DNA of 64,000 nt from Carboxylicivirga agarovorans (GCF_050589845.1 NZ_JBNGPA010000005.1:124001-188000), one strand, 5' to 3'. Positions 50,974 through 59,140 are shown, counted from the stretch's first letter. Translations and numbers: made by a program. The notes: a model not told the origin generated them from the letters alone.

Positions 50974-51033
50974 CTAGCTCATCCGGAGGAATAAGAAATG
51001 ATGGTGATGAATATGAAATTGTATTGTTCTCAT
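50974..51033 (-). CDS. his leader peptide 2
   Basis: 19 codons, ATG at 51031-51033, TAG at 50974-50976: MRTIQFHIHHHHFLFLRMS. Five of nineteen codons are His, four of them consecutive. The stop codon overlaps the antiterminator strand, so a ribosome that finishes the peptide would cover it and let the terminator form. No strong Shine-Dalgarno precedes it. Confidence 0.85.
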   Translation of the reverse strand: MRTIQFHIHHHHFLFLRMS

Positions 51034-51052
51034 TGTTTGTTTCGCATAAAAT

Positions 51053-51085
51053 AAAAAAAGGCTTACCATTTCTGATAAGCCTTTT
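51053..51085 (-). terminator. his attenuator terminator 1
   Basis: On the minus strand AAAAGGCTTATC pairs with GGTAAGCCTTTT (12 bp, one U-G), 6-nt loop, then a run of Ts. The stem is nearly the same as terminator 2. The candidate antiterminator joins CTG and AAGCT of leader 1 to AGC-rich GGCTT and CAG of the stem (5 + 3 bp with a 2x2 internal loop), weaker than in module 2. Confidence 0.9.
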
Positions 51086-51119
51086 CCTGATATTTTGTTA
51101 CATACACATCAAGCACCGC

Positions 51120-51170
51120 CTACCAGCTTTGCAGGAATAAATGATGATGATGATGTGTAAAATTGTCCAT
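51120..51170 (-). CDS. his leader peptide 1
   Basis: 16 codons, ATG at 51168-51170, TAG at 51120-51122: MDNFTHHHHHLFLQSW, with five consecutive CAT codons. The His codon region (TACACATCA) can pair perfectly over 9 bp with TGATGTGTA downstream (51103-51111), the expected pause/protector helix. It begins about 17 nt after the predicted transcription start. Confidence 0.9.
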   Translation of the reverse strand: MDNFTHHHHHLFLQSW

Positions 51171-51191
51171 TTGGTATTTTTTAATCCGATA

Positions 51192-51222
51192 CAAATGTAA
51201 TGTCAATATTTACAAATGCAAA
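51192..51222 (-). promoter_or_regulatory. Promoter of the his operon
   Basis: On the minus strand TTTG (51219-51222), a 19-nt spacer and TACATTTG (51192-51199): a full match to the Bacteroidota consensus. Transcription should start near 51188. Confidence 0.85.
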
Positions 51223-51268
51223 TATTTTTCGCTTTTATTTGTATTAATTAAAAGTTAATTGATATTCA

Positions 51269-51679
51269 TCATGCTTTTTGAGTACGCTCAAATGCCGCAT
51301 ACTGTTGATCTGAGCCTTTTATATGATTGACCAACCATTCTTTCAAAAAGTTTGTCACTTCGATTGATAATATCAGTTTTCCTCCTTTCAATCGATCGTA
51401 ATAGTTGTTCACCTGATCAACAAATTTTGCGTGTAATGATTGATGATTCTCCAAATCAGGATAGTTCATATTACGCATATGAATTTCTTCATTCCTGAAA
51501 TGTGTTTTAGTATAATTGAATAAACCCAATATCAATTCTTCCAGTCGCTCTTTTGGTGAGTTCTCTTTTATTCCTTTATAAAAATTATCGATCAGCATAA
51601 ATAGTTGTTTATGCTCATTATCAATCATTACATTGTCTACTGATAAGTCGTTTGTCCACATAGTCTGAAATTTTATCAT
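51269..51679 (-). CDS. Bacteriohemerythrin
   Basis: 136-aa four-helix-bundle di-iron protein that binds O2 reversibly. All seven iron ligands are present: H23 (IDNEHKQL), H60 and E64 (THFRNEE), H79 and H83 (NHQSLHAKF), H119 and D124 (NHIKGSD). The single-domain form suggests oxygen storage, delivery or sensing in a microaerobic cell; the cytochrome bd oxidase a few genes away fits such a lifestyle, though this is inference. It is transcribed towards the his leader, 47 nt from the his promoter, with only a weak AT-rich hairpin between. Confidence 0.93.
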   Translation of the reverse strand: MIKFQTMWTNDLSVDNVMIDNEHKQLFMLIDNFYKGIKENSPKERLEELILGLFNYTKTHFRNEEIHMRNMNYPDLENHQSLHAKFVDQVNNYYDRLKGGKLILSIEVTNFLKEWLVNHIKGSDQQYAAFERTQKA

Positions 51680-51774
51680 CTTTCAACGTTCAAAACAGAA
51701 TCTTGTTTTACTTTTTCGCATATATTTTATTCAAATTTACATTTTAATAAATTACCCCAATTGAACCCGTAAAT

Positions 51775-51805
51775 TTTGAAACTCACACTGATTCCTTTAC
51801 TTTCG
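51775..51805 (+). promoter_or_regulatory. Promoter of pssA
   Basis: TTTG (51775-51778), a 19-nt spacer, and TACTTTCG (51798-51805), one mismatch from TAnnTTTG. The predicted start near 51809 gives a 14-nt leader. Confidence 0.65.
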
Positions 51806-51822
51806 AGAAAAAATACATCATT

Positions 51823-52551
51823 ATGAATCTCAAACAACATATTCCTAATTTTTTAACAAGCCTGAATGTACTATGCGGGGTAATTGCCATCTTTTTCGCA
51901 CTTAATGCCCGCATTGACATTGCCATTTGGCTAATATTCGCCGGTGCCCTTTTTGATTTTAGCGATGGTTTTGCAGCACGGGCATTAAAGGCATACAGCG
52001 ATATTGGAAAAGAGTTGGATTCATTAGCCGACTTAATAAGTTTTGGAGCAGCACCGGCAGCTATTTGGTCAACAATAATTAAATACCAGTTAACAGGCAG
52101 CTATGCTATTAACTTTTTCCAACTATCTACCATACAGCAAGTATTTATTCTTTTACCTTTTGTGATGGTTGCTTTTGCAGCATTACGATTGGCTAAATTT
52201 AATGTTGACACACGCCAGACAGAAAACTTTCTGGGTTTAACAACAACAGCAACCGGTATCTTCACTGCTGCTTTTGCATACAAATTCCTAGAAAATCCTG
52301 AGTGGTTTAACTGGTTGTCACCCATAGTTATATTAATTGTTATCGGCTTTTTCTCTGTCATGCTAATTAGTGAAGTACCAATGTTCTCACTTAAGTTTAA
52401 AAACATGAAATGGGTTGAAAACAAAGAGCGATTTGTATTGTTGTTTTTAGCTATCGTGTTTATAGCCTTGCTAGGCGTTGGGGGAATTGCAGCTGTTATT
52501 TTGTATTATATAGTTATATCTACAGCCAAGTGGGTATTGGGGATTAAATAA
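51823..52551 (+). CDS. pssA: CDP-diacylglycerol--serine O-phosphatidyltransferase
   Basis: Membrane enzyme making phosphatidylserine, precursor of phosphatidylethanolamine. 242 aa with about seven hydrophobic segments. The CDP-alcohol phosphotransferase motif D-G-x2-A-R-x8-G-x3-D-x3-D is seen as SDGFAARALKAYSDIGKELDSLAD (about 47-70). Start MNLKQHIPNFLTSLNVLCG is typical of the type II (Bacillus-like) enzyme. The decarboxylase gene is not adjacent. Confidence 0.93.
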   Translation: MNLKQHIPNFLTSLNVLCGVIAIFFALNARIDIAIWLIFAGALFDFSDGFAARALKAYSDIGKELDSLADLISFGAAPAAIWSTIIKYQLTGSYAINFFQLSTIQQVFILLPFVMVAFAALRLAKFNVDTRQTENFLGLTTTATGIFTAAFAYKFLENPEWFNWLSPIVILIVIGFFSVMLISEVPMFSLKFKNMKWVENKERFVLLFLAIVFIALLGVGGIAAVILYYIVISTAKWVLGIK

Positions 52552-52571
52552 TATTCATTAGCCATATAAAC

Positions 52572-52605
52572 AACAAACCCGGTATCGTGCGATACCGGGT
52601 TTGTT
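52572..52605. terminator. Bidirectional terminator between pssA and the cyd operon
   Basis: A 16-bp near-perfect stem AACAAACCCGGTATCG (52572-52587) with its complement (52590-52605). The minus-strand side starts 2 nt after the stop of the 44-aa protein. Confidence 0.88.
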
Positions 52606-52607
52606 GT

Positions 52608-52742
52608 TTATTCATTATTCTTCTGCTCCTCTGCCTCATTCATTTTATTAAACTTTTTAAGCCCGAATAAAACAGCATAGTAACTAATAACTATTGTTAA
52701 TGGTAAAGACAAATACCATAATATCTCATGTAAATATTTCAT
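52608..52742 (-). CDS. 44-aa single-helix membrane protein downstream of cydB
   Basis: ATG at 52740-52742, TAA at 52608-52610. The product begins MKYLHEILWYLSLPLTIVIS, continues YYAVLFGLKKF, and ends in a polar tail rich in Glu, Lys and Asn. It has one hydrophobic helix, N-terminal, with a basic and then acidic C-terminus. It begins 11 nt after cydB and ends at the operon terminator, so it belongs to the cyd operon. Size and placement resemble the accessory subunits (CydX/CydH type) of bd oxidases, but the sequence itself is not one I can assign. Confidence 0.7.
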   Translation of the reverse strand: MKYLHEILWYLSLPLTIVISYYAVLFGLKKFNKMNEAEEQKNNE

Positions 52743-52753
52743 CTCTTCTTATT

Positions 52754-53890
52754 TTAATAAACGTGAACATCATCTGATTGCATTTCATCCTCGTCAATTG
52801 GTTTATTGTTCATAGCCTTCCACACATACCAGATATAAGCAAAAACAAATGGCACCAATAATGACACATAGCTCATTGCTGTTAAAGTAAAATGACTTGA
52901 TGAAGAGTTTTGAATAGTCAGTGAACTCTGTAAATCAAATGTAGATGGATAAAAGGAGGTATTATTAAATCCTGCCACCAGCAATAAGCTGAAGACAGCT
53001 AAGACTGTTCCGGCACCTGCAGCCCAGATACCCTTGGTAAAATCAGGCTTAATAATACTTGCTCCAAGTCCAAACAATACACCCACCACTCCTATCAGAA
53101 ATAAGATCAGAACAACAGGCATAGCGATAAGATTGTTGAAATATTTAAATGATTCCATGTATACCACCTGTGTTTCAGGATCAACTGCAAAACCATCACG
53201 AAGCATCAACCAAATAACAAAGGTCAGAAAGAAAACCAGGAAAGGAATGGCATTATAGATCAGGTGTTTTTTTGAACGTGTAAAAATCTCCTCCTCTTTA
53301 ATACTGTTCATAAAGTAAAGAAGCCCTAATACACGCGCCAGAAAGAATACCGCTAATCCCAGTGATAAATTATGCAGGTTTAAGGCAGCCTCCAATCCAT
53401 GTGATTTTAACTCCCATTGTGATTGGTTCATTTCATTAACTGAAAAAGCCGAACCGGTAAAGAAGGTCGCCACAGCTGTTCCTATCAATACTGTTCCAAA
53501 TAAGCCGTTGATCAATAAGAAAGTTTCATAGGTGCGGGCTCCAAATACATTATTGGGTCTAGAACGAAATTCGTATGCGATAGCCTGTAAAACAAAAGCA
53601 AATAAAATAGCCATCCAAACCCAGTAGGCACCGCCAAAACTGGTACTGTAAAACAATGGAAAAGAAGCAAAAAATGCCCCTCCAAATGTTACAAGAGTTG
53701 TAAAAGTAAATTCCCATTTGCGACCCAATGTATTGACTAACATTGTACGTTGCATATCATTTTTACCAATGGTGTAGATCAAGGTTTGTCCACCTTGTAC
53801 AAACATCAGAAACACCAATAAAGCGCCCAAAAGTGATACGATAATCCACCAATATTGCTGTAATGCCAAGTGTGATAATTCTCCAAACAT
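52754..53890 (-). CDS. cydB: Cytochrome bd quinol oxidase subunit II
   Basis: 378 aa with about nine membrane helices; begins MFGELSHLALQQYWWIIVSL. Contains FVQGGQTLIYTIGKNDMQRTMLVNTLGRKWEFTFTTLVTFGGAFFASFP, the family's conserved N-terminal block. ATG overlaps the cydA stop by one base (TAATG), and an AAGGAGG tract lies 9 nt upstream inside cydA. Supports assembly of the heme-binding subunit. Confidence 0.95.
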   Translation of the reverse strand: MFGELSHLALQQYWWIIVSLLGALLVFLMFVQGGQTLIYTIGKNDMQRTMLVNTLGRKWEFTFTTLVTFGGAFFASFPLFYSTSFGGAYWVWMAILFAFVLQAIAYEFRSRPNNVFGARTYETFLLINGLFGTVLIGTAVATFFTGSAFSVNEMNQSQWELKSHGLEAALNLHNLSLGLAVFFLARVLGLLYFMNSIKEEEIFTRSKKHLIYNAIPFLVFFLTFVIWLMLRDGFAVDPETQVVYMESFKYFNNLIAMPVVLILFLIGVVGVLFGLGASIIKPDFTKGIWAAGAGTVLAVFSLLLVAGFNNTSFYPSTFDLQSSLTIQNSSSSHFTLTAMSYVSLLVPFVFAYIWYVWKAMNNKPIDEDEMQSDDVHVY

Positions 53891-55485
53891 TAGTTATGTC
53901 CTCCTTCTTTTGGTCCGTTTTTAATTTGTTTTACCATAATTTTCACTTCAGCAATTGCAAGAGCCACAAAGGTGATAGTGAATAACCAGAATGTTATCAT
54001 TACTGAGCTTGTATCAATTTTTGAAACAGCTGTCATGGTAGGCATAAGATCCTGAATAACCCAGGGCTGACGACCTACCTCAGCAACAATCCAGCCGGCC
54101 TGGCTTGCAATATAGGCCAGGGGAATGGTCCATAATGCCGTATATAGCACTACTTTGTTTGTCTCAAGCTTTTTACGGTAAATCAACCAAAGCACCACCA
54201 TAAACAATAACATAAAATGCCCGCCCAGAATTACCATGATGTGGAACGCATAGAAAGAAAGTGAGATTGGCGGAACGATTTTAAAGGCATTTAACTCCAA
54301 CTGTTCAGGATCAGGGTCGTAATAATTACCATATCCAAAATACCTGAAGTAGTTTTCAATCCATTCTTTATCATCAAACTTCGCTTTTAGCTCGTTGTAC
54401 TTAAGCTCGTTTTCTCCTTTAGCTTCCTTAAAAGCTTTTAATGTTTGCTGGGCTTCATAGCCACGTAAAATCTTCTCTTTATATGAAATGATGTTATGTT
54501 GCTCATTACCTAACACCAGATCTTTAATACCCGGCACAAACGCATCGACCTCTAAAAAGGCCAGGTAAGATAACATGTTCGGAATTTCAATTTTCACTAA
54601 AAATTCCTGATCGGAATCCCGATTCATCGGATCATCATGTTCTTTTCCAAATAAGCCAATTGCAATTAAAGGAGCTTGTCTTTGTCCTTCATATAGGGAT
54701 TCCATTGCTGCAAATTTCATTGGCTGGGTTTTAGCTACATCTCGCGCTGATCCATCCCCCGATGCAATCAGCATAACTGAAGAAACCAATCCAAAAATAG
54801 CGGCAACAACTATACTGCGTTTAGCAAATAAAACATGACGCTTTTTCAGTAAAAACCAGCTGCTGATTCCAACCACAAATAAAGCTGCTAATACATAACC
54901 GGATGTTGTCGTATGTAAAAACTTGGTAACGGCCGTTGGTGATAAGAAGACATCCCAAAAGCTTTCCATCTCATTACGAGCCGTTTCCGGATTGAATTTC
55001 ATCCCCACCGGATTCTGCATCCAACCATTGGCAACTAATATCCATAAGGCCGACAAATTAGCCCCGGCAGCTGTTAACCAGGTAGCCGTCAGGTGGAACT
55101 TCTTACTGACTTTACCCCAGCCAAAAAACATAACAGCGATAAATGTACTTTCCATAAAGAAAGCCATGATACCTTCAATGGCCAGAGGGGCACCAAATAT
55201 ATCACCAACAAACCAGGAGTAGTTTGACCAGTTCGTACCAAACTCAAACTCCAGGATTATTCCTGTAGCCACTCCGATGGCGAAATTAATTCCAAACAGT
55301 TTCATCCAGAACTTTGTAATGCGTTTCCATTCAGGATTACCTGTTTTCACATAAATGGTTTCCATGAACGCAATGATAAAACTGAGTCCCAGGGTTAAGG
55401 GGACAAACAGCCAGTGAAACATAGCTGTAAGCGCAAATTGTGCCCTCGACCAATTGACGAGTGACAAATCGATATTTTCTAACAT
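53890..55485 (-). CDS. cydA: Cytochrome bd quinol oxidase subunit I
   Basis: Heme b558/b595/d-binding subunit that oxidises quinol and reduces O2 with high affinity. 531 aa. N-terminal RAQFALTAMFHWLFVPLTLGLSF includes the His ligand of the d/b595 site; PTAVTKFLHTTTSGYVLAALFVVG carries the heme b558 His; and WIVAEVGRQPWVIQDLMPT is the conserved GRQPW block. The periplasmic Q-loop (about 260-370) is long and charged. Second gene of DUF4492-cydA-cydB-44 aa. Confidence 0.96.
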   Translation of the reverse strand: MLENIDLSLVNWSRAQFALTAMFHWLFVPLTLGLSFIIAFMETIYVKTGNPEWKRITKFWMKLFGINFAIGVATGIILEFEFGTNWSNYSWFVGDIFGAPLAIEGIMAFFMESTFIAVMFFGWGKVSKKFHLTATWLTAAGANLSALWILVANGWMQNPVGMKFNPETARNEMESFWDVFLSPTAVTKFLHTTTSGYVLAALFVVGISSWFLLKKRHVLFAKRSIVVAAIFGLVSSVMLIASGDGSARDVAKTQPMKFAAMESLYEGQRQAPLIAIGLFGKEHDDPMNRDSDQEFLVKIEIPNMLSYLAFLEVDAFVPGIKDLVLGNEQHNIISYKEKILRGYEAQQTLKAFKEAKGENELKYNELKAKFDDKEWIENYFRYFGYGNYYDPDPEQLELNAFKIVPPISLSFYAFHIMVILGGHFMLLFMVVLWLIYRKKLETNKVVLYTALWTIPLAYIASQAGWIVAEVGRQPWVIQDLMPTMTAVSKIDTSSVMITFWLFTITFVALAIAEVKIMVKQIKNGPKEGGHN

Positions 55486-55496
55486 CTTGTATTTAA

Positions 55497-55709
55497 TTAA
55501 TGACTTATTAACTCCTCTATAACATGATTAGCCCGCTCTTCATCAGTATTGTACCTGTTTTTGAGTGTATCTCTGAAAAAGAATAACCTCAATACTGCAA
55601 ACATGATAAATAACTTGATCAAAATGATCACCCATAAAGTTCGGGCCCACGGTGATAAATTTTTAAACCCATCCAGGTAGAACTGGTAAATCTTTTTTAT
55701 AACATGCAT
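55497..55709 (-). CDS. DUF4492 small membrane protein preceding cydA
   Basis: 70 aa, MHVIKKIYQFYLDGFKNLSPWARTLWVIIL with one transmembrane helix (about 24-46) and a polar C-terminus. Matches the DUF4492 proteins that precede cydA in many Bacteroidota. Eleven nt from cydA. A GAGG tract lies just before the ATG. Probably aids oxidase assembly or stability; function unproven. Confidence 0.85.
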   Translation of the reverse strand: MHVIKKIYQFYLDGFKNLSPWARTLWVIILIKLFIMFAVLRLFFFRDTLKNRYNTDEERANHVIEELISH

Positions 55710-56175
55710 TTTCCTCTAATCTCCATTCTTCACAATTCCACAGCAAAATAGTTACTTTAATTGAAACGAAACACGACAAATGTCGCTTTCAGTCAAACTT
55801 AATATACAACCAATGAAGTCAATTAATTCTTTTCAAGAAATGTGAAAAAAAATTAAAATTAAGAATTAATACAAGCTTAATATTGATTATTAATACGTTA
55901 CAACTACACTCTTCGTATTAATTAAAGGTTAAATGTGATTAATTCTACTTGATATTCATTAAACAAATTTGGAAGTTAAAACGATTTTGTTCATCTTTAC
56001 TTCGTATTTGAGTATTTGATTACCTCTTTACCTTTTAATATTCAAATACAGAGTATCAGTTGCATTAACGAATTATAATAACTAATTTAATAATGATTTA
56101 CGAATATCCAACTGTTAAACACCCAAACCGTTGTGTTGAAGTAAATCAAAATTGTTAAACAAAAAACCCAACAAG
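55710..56175. other. Divergent AT-rich region between the cyd operon and the ECF sigma gene
   Basis: 466 bases without a gene. On the minus side a dyad CGACA-AA-TGTCG (55774-55785) sits upstream of a near-consensus TATTTTG box (about 55744-55750, minus strand), so it may be an operator of the cyd operon. On the plus side no consensus promoter is seen before the sigma factor; several T-rich hexamers are present but unassigned. Confidence 0.5.
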
Positions 56176-56679
56176 ATGACCGCAGAACAATTCAACCATC
56201 GATTATTGGGGCTCCAACAAAAAATGTTTAGCTATGCCCTTACATTAACGGCTAACGAAGAAGATGCCAATGATTTAGTTCAAGAGACAAATTTTAGAGC
56301 CCTCTCATCAAGAGAAAAATTTGTAATGAACACCAATTTCTCGGCATGGATGCATACAATTATGCGTAACTCGTTTATCAACAACTACCGCAGAAAGTAC
56401 AAGATGCGCCAGGCACCAATGTTGGTCGACGAGGTTAACTACCTTTCAAACAAATACTATACGGATGATACTCCTGATGTTATCCATTATACTGGTGAAA
56501 TCAGAACACAGATGGGTAAATTGGAAGGAGAATTTAAACAACCGTTAACAATGCATATGGAAGGCTACAAGTATAAAGAAATTGCAGAACAACTTGACAT
56601 GCCAATTGGTACAGTGAAAAGCCGTATTTTCTTTGGCCGTAAGAAACTACAAAAGATGATCGAGTTAGCCATTGACTAA
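56176..56679 (+). CDS. ECF-subfamily RNA polymerase sigma factor
   Basis: 167 aa from the ATG at 56176 (MTAEQFNHRLLGLQQKM). Region 2: LTANEEDANDLVQETNFRA...FSAWMHTIMRNSFINNYRR; region 4: HMEGYKYKEIAEQLDMPIGTVKSRIFFGRKKLQ. A TTG-initiated extension of eight codons upstream is possible but less likely. No anti-sigma gene adjoins it, so it is an orphan of the Bacteroidota type in which activity is probably set at expression level. Confidence 0.92.
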   Translation: MTAEQFNHRLLGLQQKMFSYALTLTANEEDANDLVQETNFRALSSREKFVMNTNFSAWMHTIMRNSFINNYRRKYKMRQAPMLVDEVNYLSNKYYTDDTPDVIHYTGEIRTQMGKLEGEFKQPLTMHMEGYKYKEIAEQLDMPIGTVKSRIFFGRKKLQKMIELAID

Positions 56680-56700
56680 CTGTTAAAATATAAAACACAA

Positions 56701-56732
56701 AAAAAGGTAAGCCAGTGGCTTACCTTTTTTTT
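56701..56732. terminator. Bidirectional terminator between the ECF sigma and metallopeptidase genes
   Basis: GGTAAGCC (56706-56713) pairs with GGCTTACC (56717-56724) around a 3-nt loop; A/T runs flank both sides. Confidence 0.88.
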
Positions 56733-56748
56733 ATTTCCATCAACCTCA

Positions 56749-58803
56749 TTAATTTTTTCCAATCTTATGAGCTGCTTTACCTGCTTCATCAATGATTGAA
56801 ACTATTGAAATATCTTCCTTCAATCCTTCTTGCATCCAGGCATTAGGTGTAATAGAACCAATCTTAAATAATCGCTCTACTTCAGGTGCAAAATCAGCTG
56901 TTTTCAGGTACTGCTCAACCTGAAACTGGATCAAATGACCAAATGCATAATTGGATAGATATATCGGACTGTTGACCATATGAGAATATATAGCCAATAT
57001 TGGCTGATCTTTTACCCCAAATACAGGTGCATAGAATTCATTCCAAATATCAATAGCAATATCTTCAACAGCAACTTTTAATTGCTCAGCAGTAGCATCA
57101 GGATTAGCATATAACCATTTCCACATACGTTGATCCAATAAAGAAACACCCATAATTTCATAGGTCGACCAAAAATTATCCAGTGTTTGCAAGGCTTCTT
57201 TCTCCGGATTATCGTTTTTCATATCAAGCAACTCCAAATCACGCTTTTGGAAAATAAAAGCTAATGCTTCTGTAAAAGCAGTATTTGGCACCCCATTCAG
57301 CATATAATAATCAACATCGTATAACGATATTGTTTGTTCAACATTGTGACCAAATTCATGGATCGCGATATTATAACCTTTATAATCCATACCTGTATCA
57401 GGAATACGTGTTCGAAGATGAGCTGTTTCTCCCTTCATTGATGCGCCCCATGCATGACCTGAACCACGAGCCGGATCAACATCAATGCGATCAGCTAAGA
57501 AAACAGCTTTCTCCTTTGTAAAACCCAGCTTCAATAACAAATTCGCCAAATCATCGTCCAAAGCTTTGGCATCTGGATAGCGTGTACGAGTAATTTTATT
57601 TAGCGCATCTTCATCAATGGAACTACGGGCTTTAAATCCATCATACCATATATCCCAGGGTTTTAAATCACGACCTAAACGTTTTTTTATTAACTCGCCA
57701 ACCAGCTTTAACTCTTCTGCAGACATAAATTCCACAAATAACTTCTCTGCGTCAGCTTGTGTAATTTCCATACCGCCCGCAAACGCACGTTTTATGGCCG
57801 TATTTAAAGGTGAGTAGGCGTCCATTTCACGCATAGCATGAAAGTTATTGATAATTTGCTGGTATCGTGCAAATGGTTCGCTTTCCAATTCAACAGTTTG
57901 TCCGTCTTTATAAACGGCATTCGTATATGGATTCCATTGATATTCGCCACTATTGATAATATCTTTAGGTATGGTTTGATTGATGATACGTTTCATTACT
58001 TCGTAAACCATTGCCTGCAGCTCAAGCCCCTCAGTTCCTTTGCTATAATGAGATTTTATTTCATCACGCAAATTCCAGTGTGACAACAACACCATATCTT
58101 CAGGAAAATGAGTCTTCATTTGCTCATCTACCAGTTGGCCCATGTAAATATTGTAGTTGGCAATATACATTTCTGAGGCAGAACTAACTTCAGACACATT
58201 TTGAAGGATCTCGGCTGGAATCCTTGCCGTAAAAACATCGCCCATACGAGCATAGGCCCATTCCTGACGAGACCAGCTTGATGCATTCGCTTCTTTTTCA
58301 GTTAAACTGTAATATGGAAAATTTAAAGCAATGGTAAAAGCCAGTTTATTTCTATACAGATCAGATGTAAGGTGTGAGCCAGCACTAAAGCCACCAAAGG
58401 CCTTATCAATATCAATGATATCTCCCATTGGCTCATGCAAAGGACGCTGCAAGTCAAGGCTGATCTTATTGAAATGACCATATAAGATTTCCAGATTGCG
58501 ACTAACTTTGTCAAACATTATTTCCTTTTGTGCTGCATCAGCTACAAATTGCTTTTCACAGAAAGCCTGAAAATCAGCCTCATCTCCATCAACAGTTCGC
58601 CAAAGAGATGCTGCATGCTTAACACCTCGTTTAATCATTTCAACATTGGCATCAGGATGCTTTTCAGACAGGCTTGAAACGGTGGCATCAATACGCGCAT
58701 TCGTAATATTGGCGATCTCAGCTTGTTTATTTTCATTCGTACAAGGTTGTTGACAAGAAATGAAAAATGCCGTCATCACCATCAATAATAGGTATTTTTT
58801 CAT
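56749..58803 (-). CDS. Lipoprotein zinc metallopeptidase (HEXXH gluzincin, M3-like)
   Basis: 684 aa. Lipoprotein signal MKKYLLLMVMTAFFISC with lipobox Cys17, so it is anchored to a membrane outside the cytoplasm. The zinc motif HEFGH is at 482-486 and the third ligand is likely E512 (FTEALAF), the spacing of gluzincins. The context DYKGYNIAIHEFGHNVEQ and the preceding GHAWGASMKGETAHLRT recall oligopeptidases of the M3 fold, but the N-terminal two thirds are all-helical and not specifically recognised. The substrate is unknown; peptide scavenging is a reasonable guess. Monocistronic. Confidence 0.8.
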   Translation of the reverse strand: MKKYLLLMVMTAFFISCQQPCTNENKQAEIANITNARIDATVSSLSEKHPDANVEMIKRGVKHAASLWRTVDGDEADFQAFCEKQFVADAAQKEIMFDKVSRNLEILYGHFNKISLDLQRPLHEPMGDIIDIDKAFGGFSAGSHLTSDLYRNKLAFTIALNFPYYSLTEKEANASSWSRQEWAYARMGDVFTARIPAEILQNVSEVSSASEMYIANYNIYMGQLVDEQMKTHFPEDMVLLSHWNLRDEIKSHYSKGTEGLELQAMVYEVMKRIINQTIPKDIINSGEYQWNPYTNAVYKDGQTVELESEPFARYQQIINNFHAMREMDAYSPLNTAIKRAFAGGMEITQADAEKLFVEFMSAEELKLVGELIKKRLGRDLKPWDIWYDGFKARSSIDEDALNKITRTRYPDAKALDDDLANLLLKLGFTKEKAVFLADRIDVDPARGSGHAWGASMKGETAHLRTRIPDTGMDYKGYNIAIHEFGHNVEQTISLYDVDYYMLNGVPNTAFTEALAFIFQKRDLELLDMKNDNPEKEALQTLDNFWSTYEIMGVSLLDQRMWKWLYANPDATAEQLKVAVEDIAIDIWNEFYAPVFGVKDQPILAIYSHMVNSPIYLSNYAFGHLIQFQVEQYLKTADFAPEVERLFKIGSITPNAWMQEGLKEDISIVSIIDEAGKAAHKIGKN

Positions 58804-59100
58804 GAGATATGATTTGAATAAAACAGATTGTTATTCATCAAAGCTATACAAATCAGACGTATAATAACAAGACATTTGACAGGAATTGCGGATAACAACC
58901 TTAAAAATGATGCTTACTAAAACCAATGAATAGTCTCTATAAAGGTGACTACATTAAATGTAAGAGCATGGTAAAACTCTTGGACAATTGGTACAGGATG
59001 GCTCAAAAAACGCATCTCATATTTATCAAAATAACATAAAATAACATAGCTGGCCACCTCTTAGTGGAAAGGGCTCCGATCCATACCATTTAGGGGCCTT

Positions 59101-59140
59101 CTTCGGGATCAACCTCGCCAGGAGCGAGGTTGATCCGAAG
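59101..59140. repeat. Strong hairpin at the head of the 11-bp array
   Basis: A 12-bp perfect stem GATCAACCTCGC with GCGAGGTTGATC around a CAGGA loop, extended by CTTCG with CGAAG across a one-base bulge. No T run on either side. Confidence 0.8.

Larger units (their letters stand above)
50883..51188 (-). promoter_or_regulatory. his operon leader with two attenuators in series
   Basis: A transcript of about 300 nt precedes hisG. In order on the minus strand: promoter, leader peptide 1 (five His codons), terminator 1, leader peptide 2 (five His codons), terminator 2, hisG. Each terminator's 5' arm can also pair with the last codons of the leader peptide just before it, the arrangement expected if a ribosome stalled at His codons favours antitermination. 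Individual parts are given in separate entries. Confidence 0.85.

Noticed and set aside
50949..51140. Plus-strand open frame across the his leader
   Set aside because: It is the shadow of the two His-rich leader ORFs (ATG runs on the plus strand are reversed CAT codons) and crosses a terminator.
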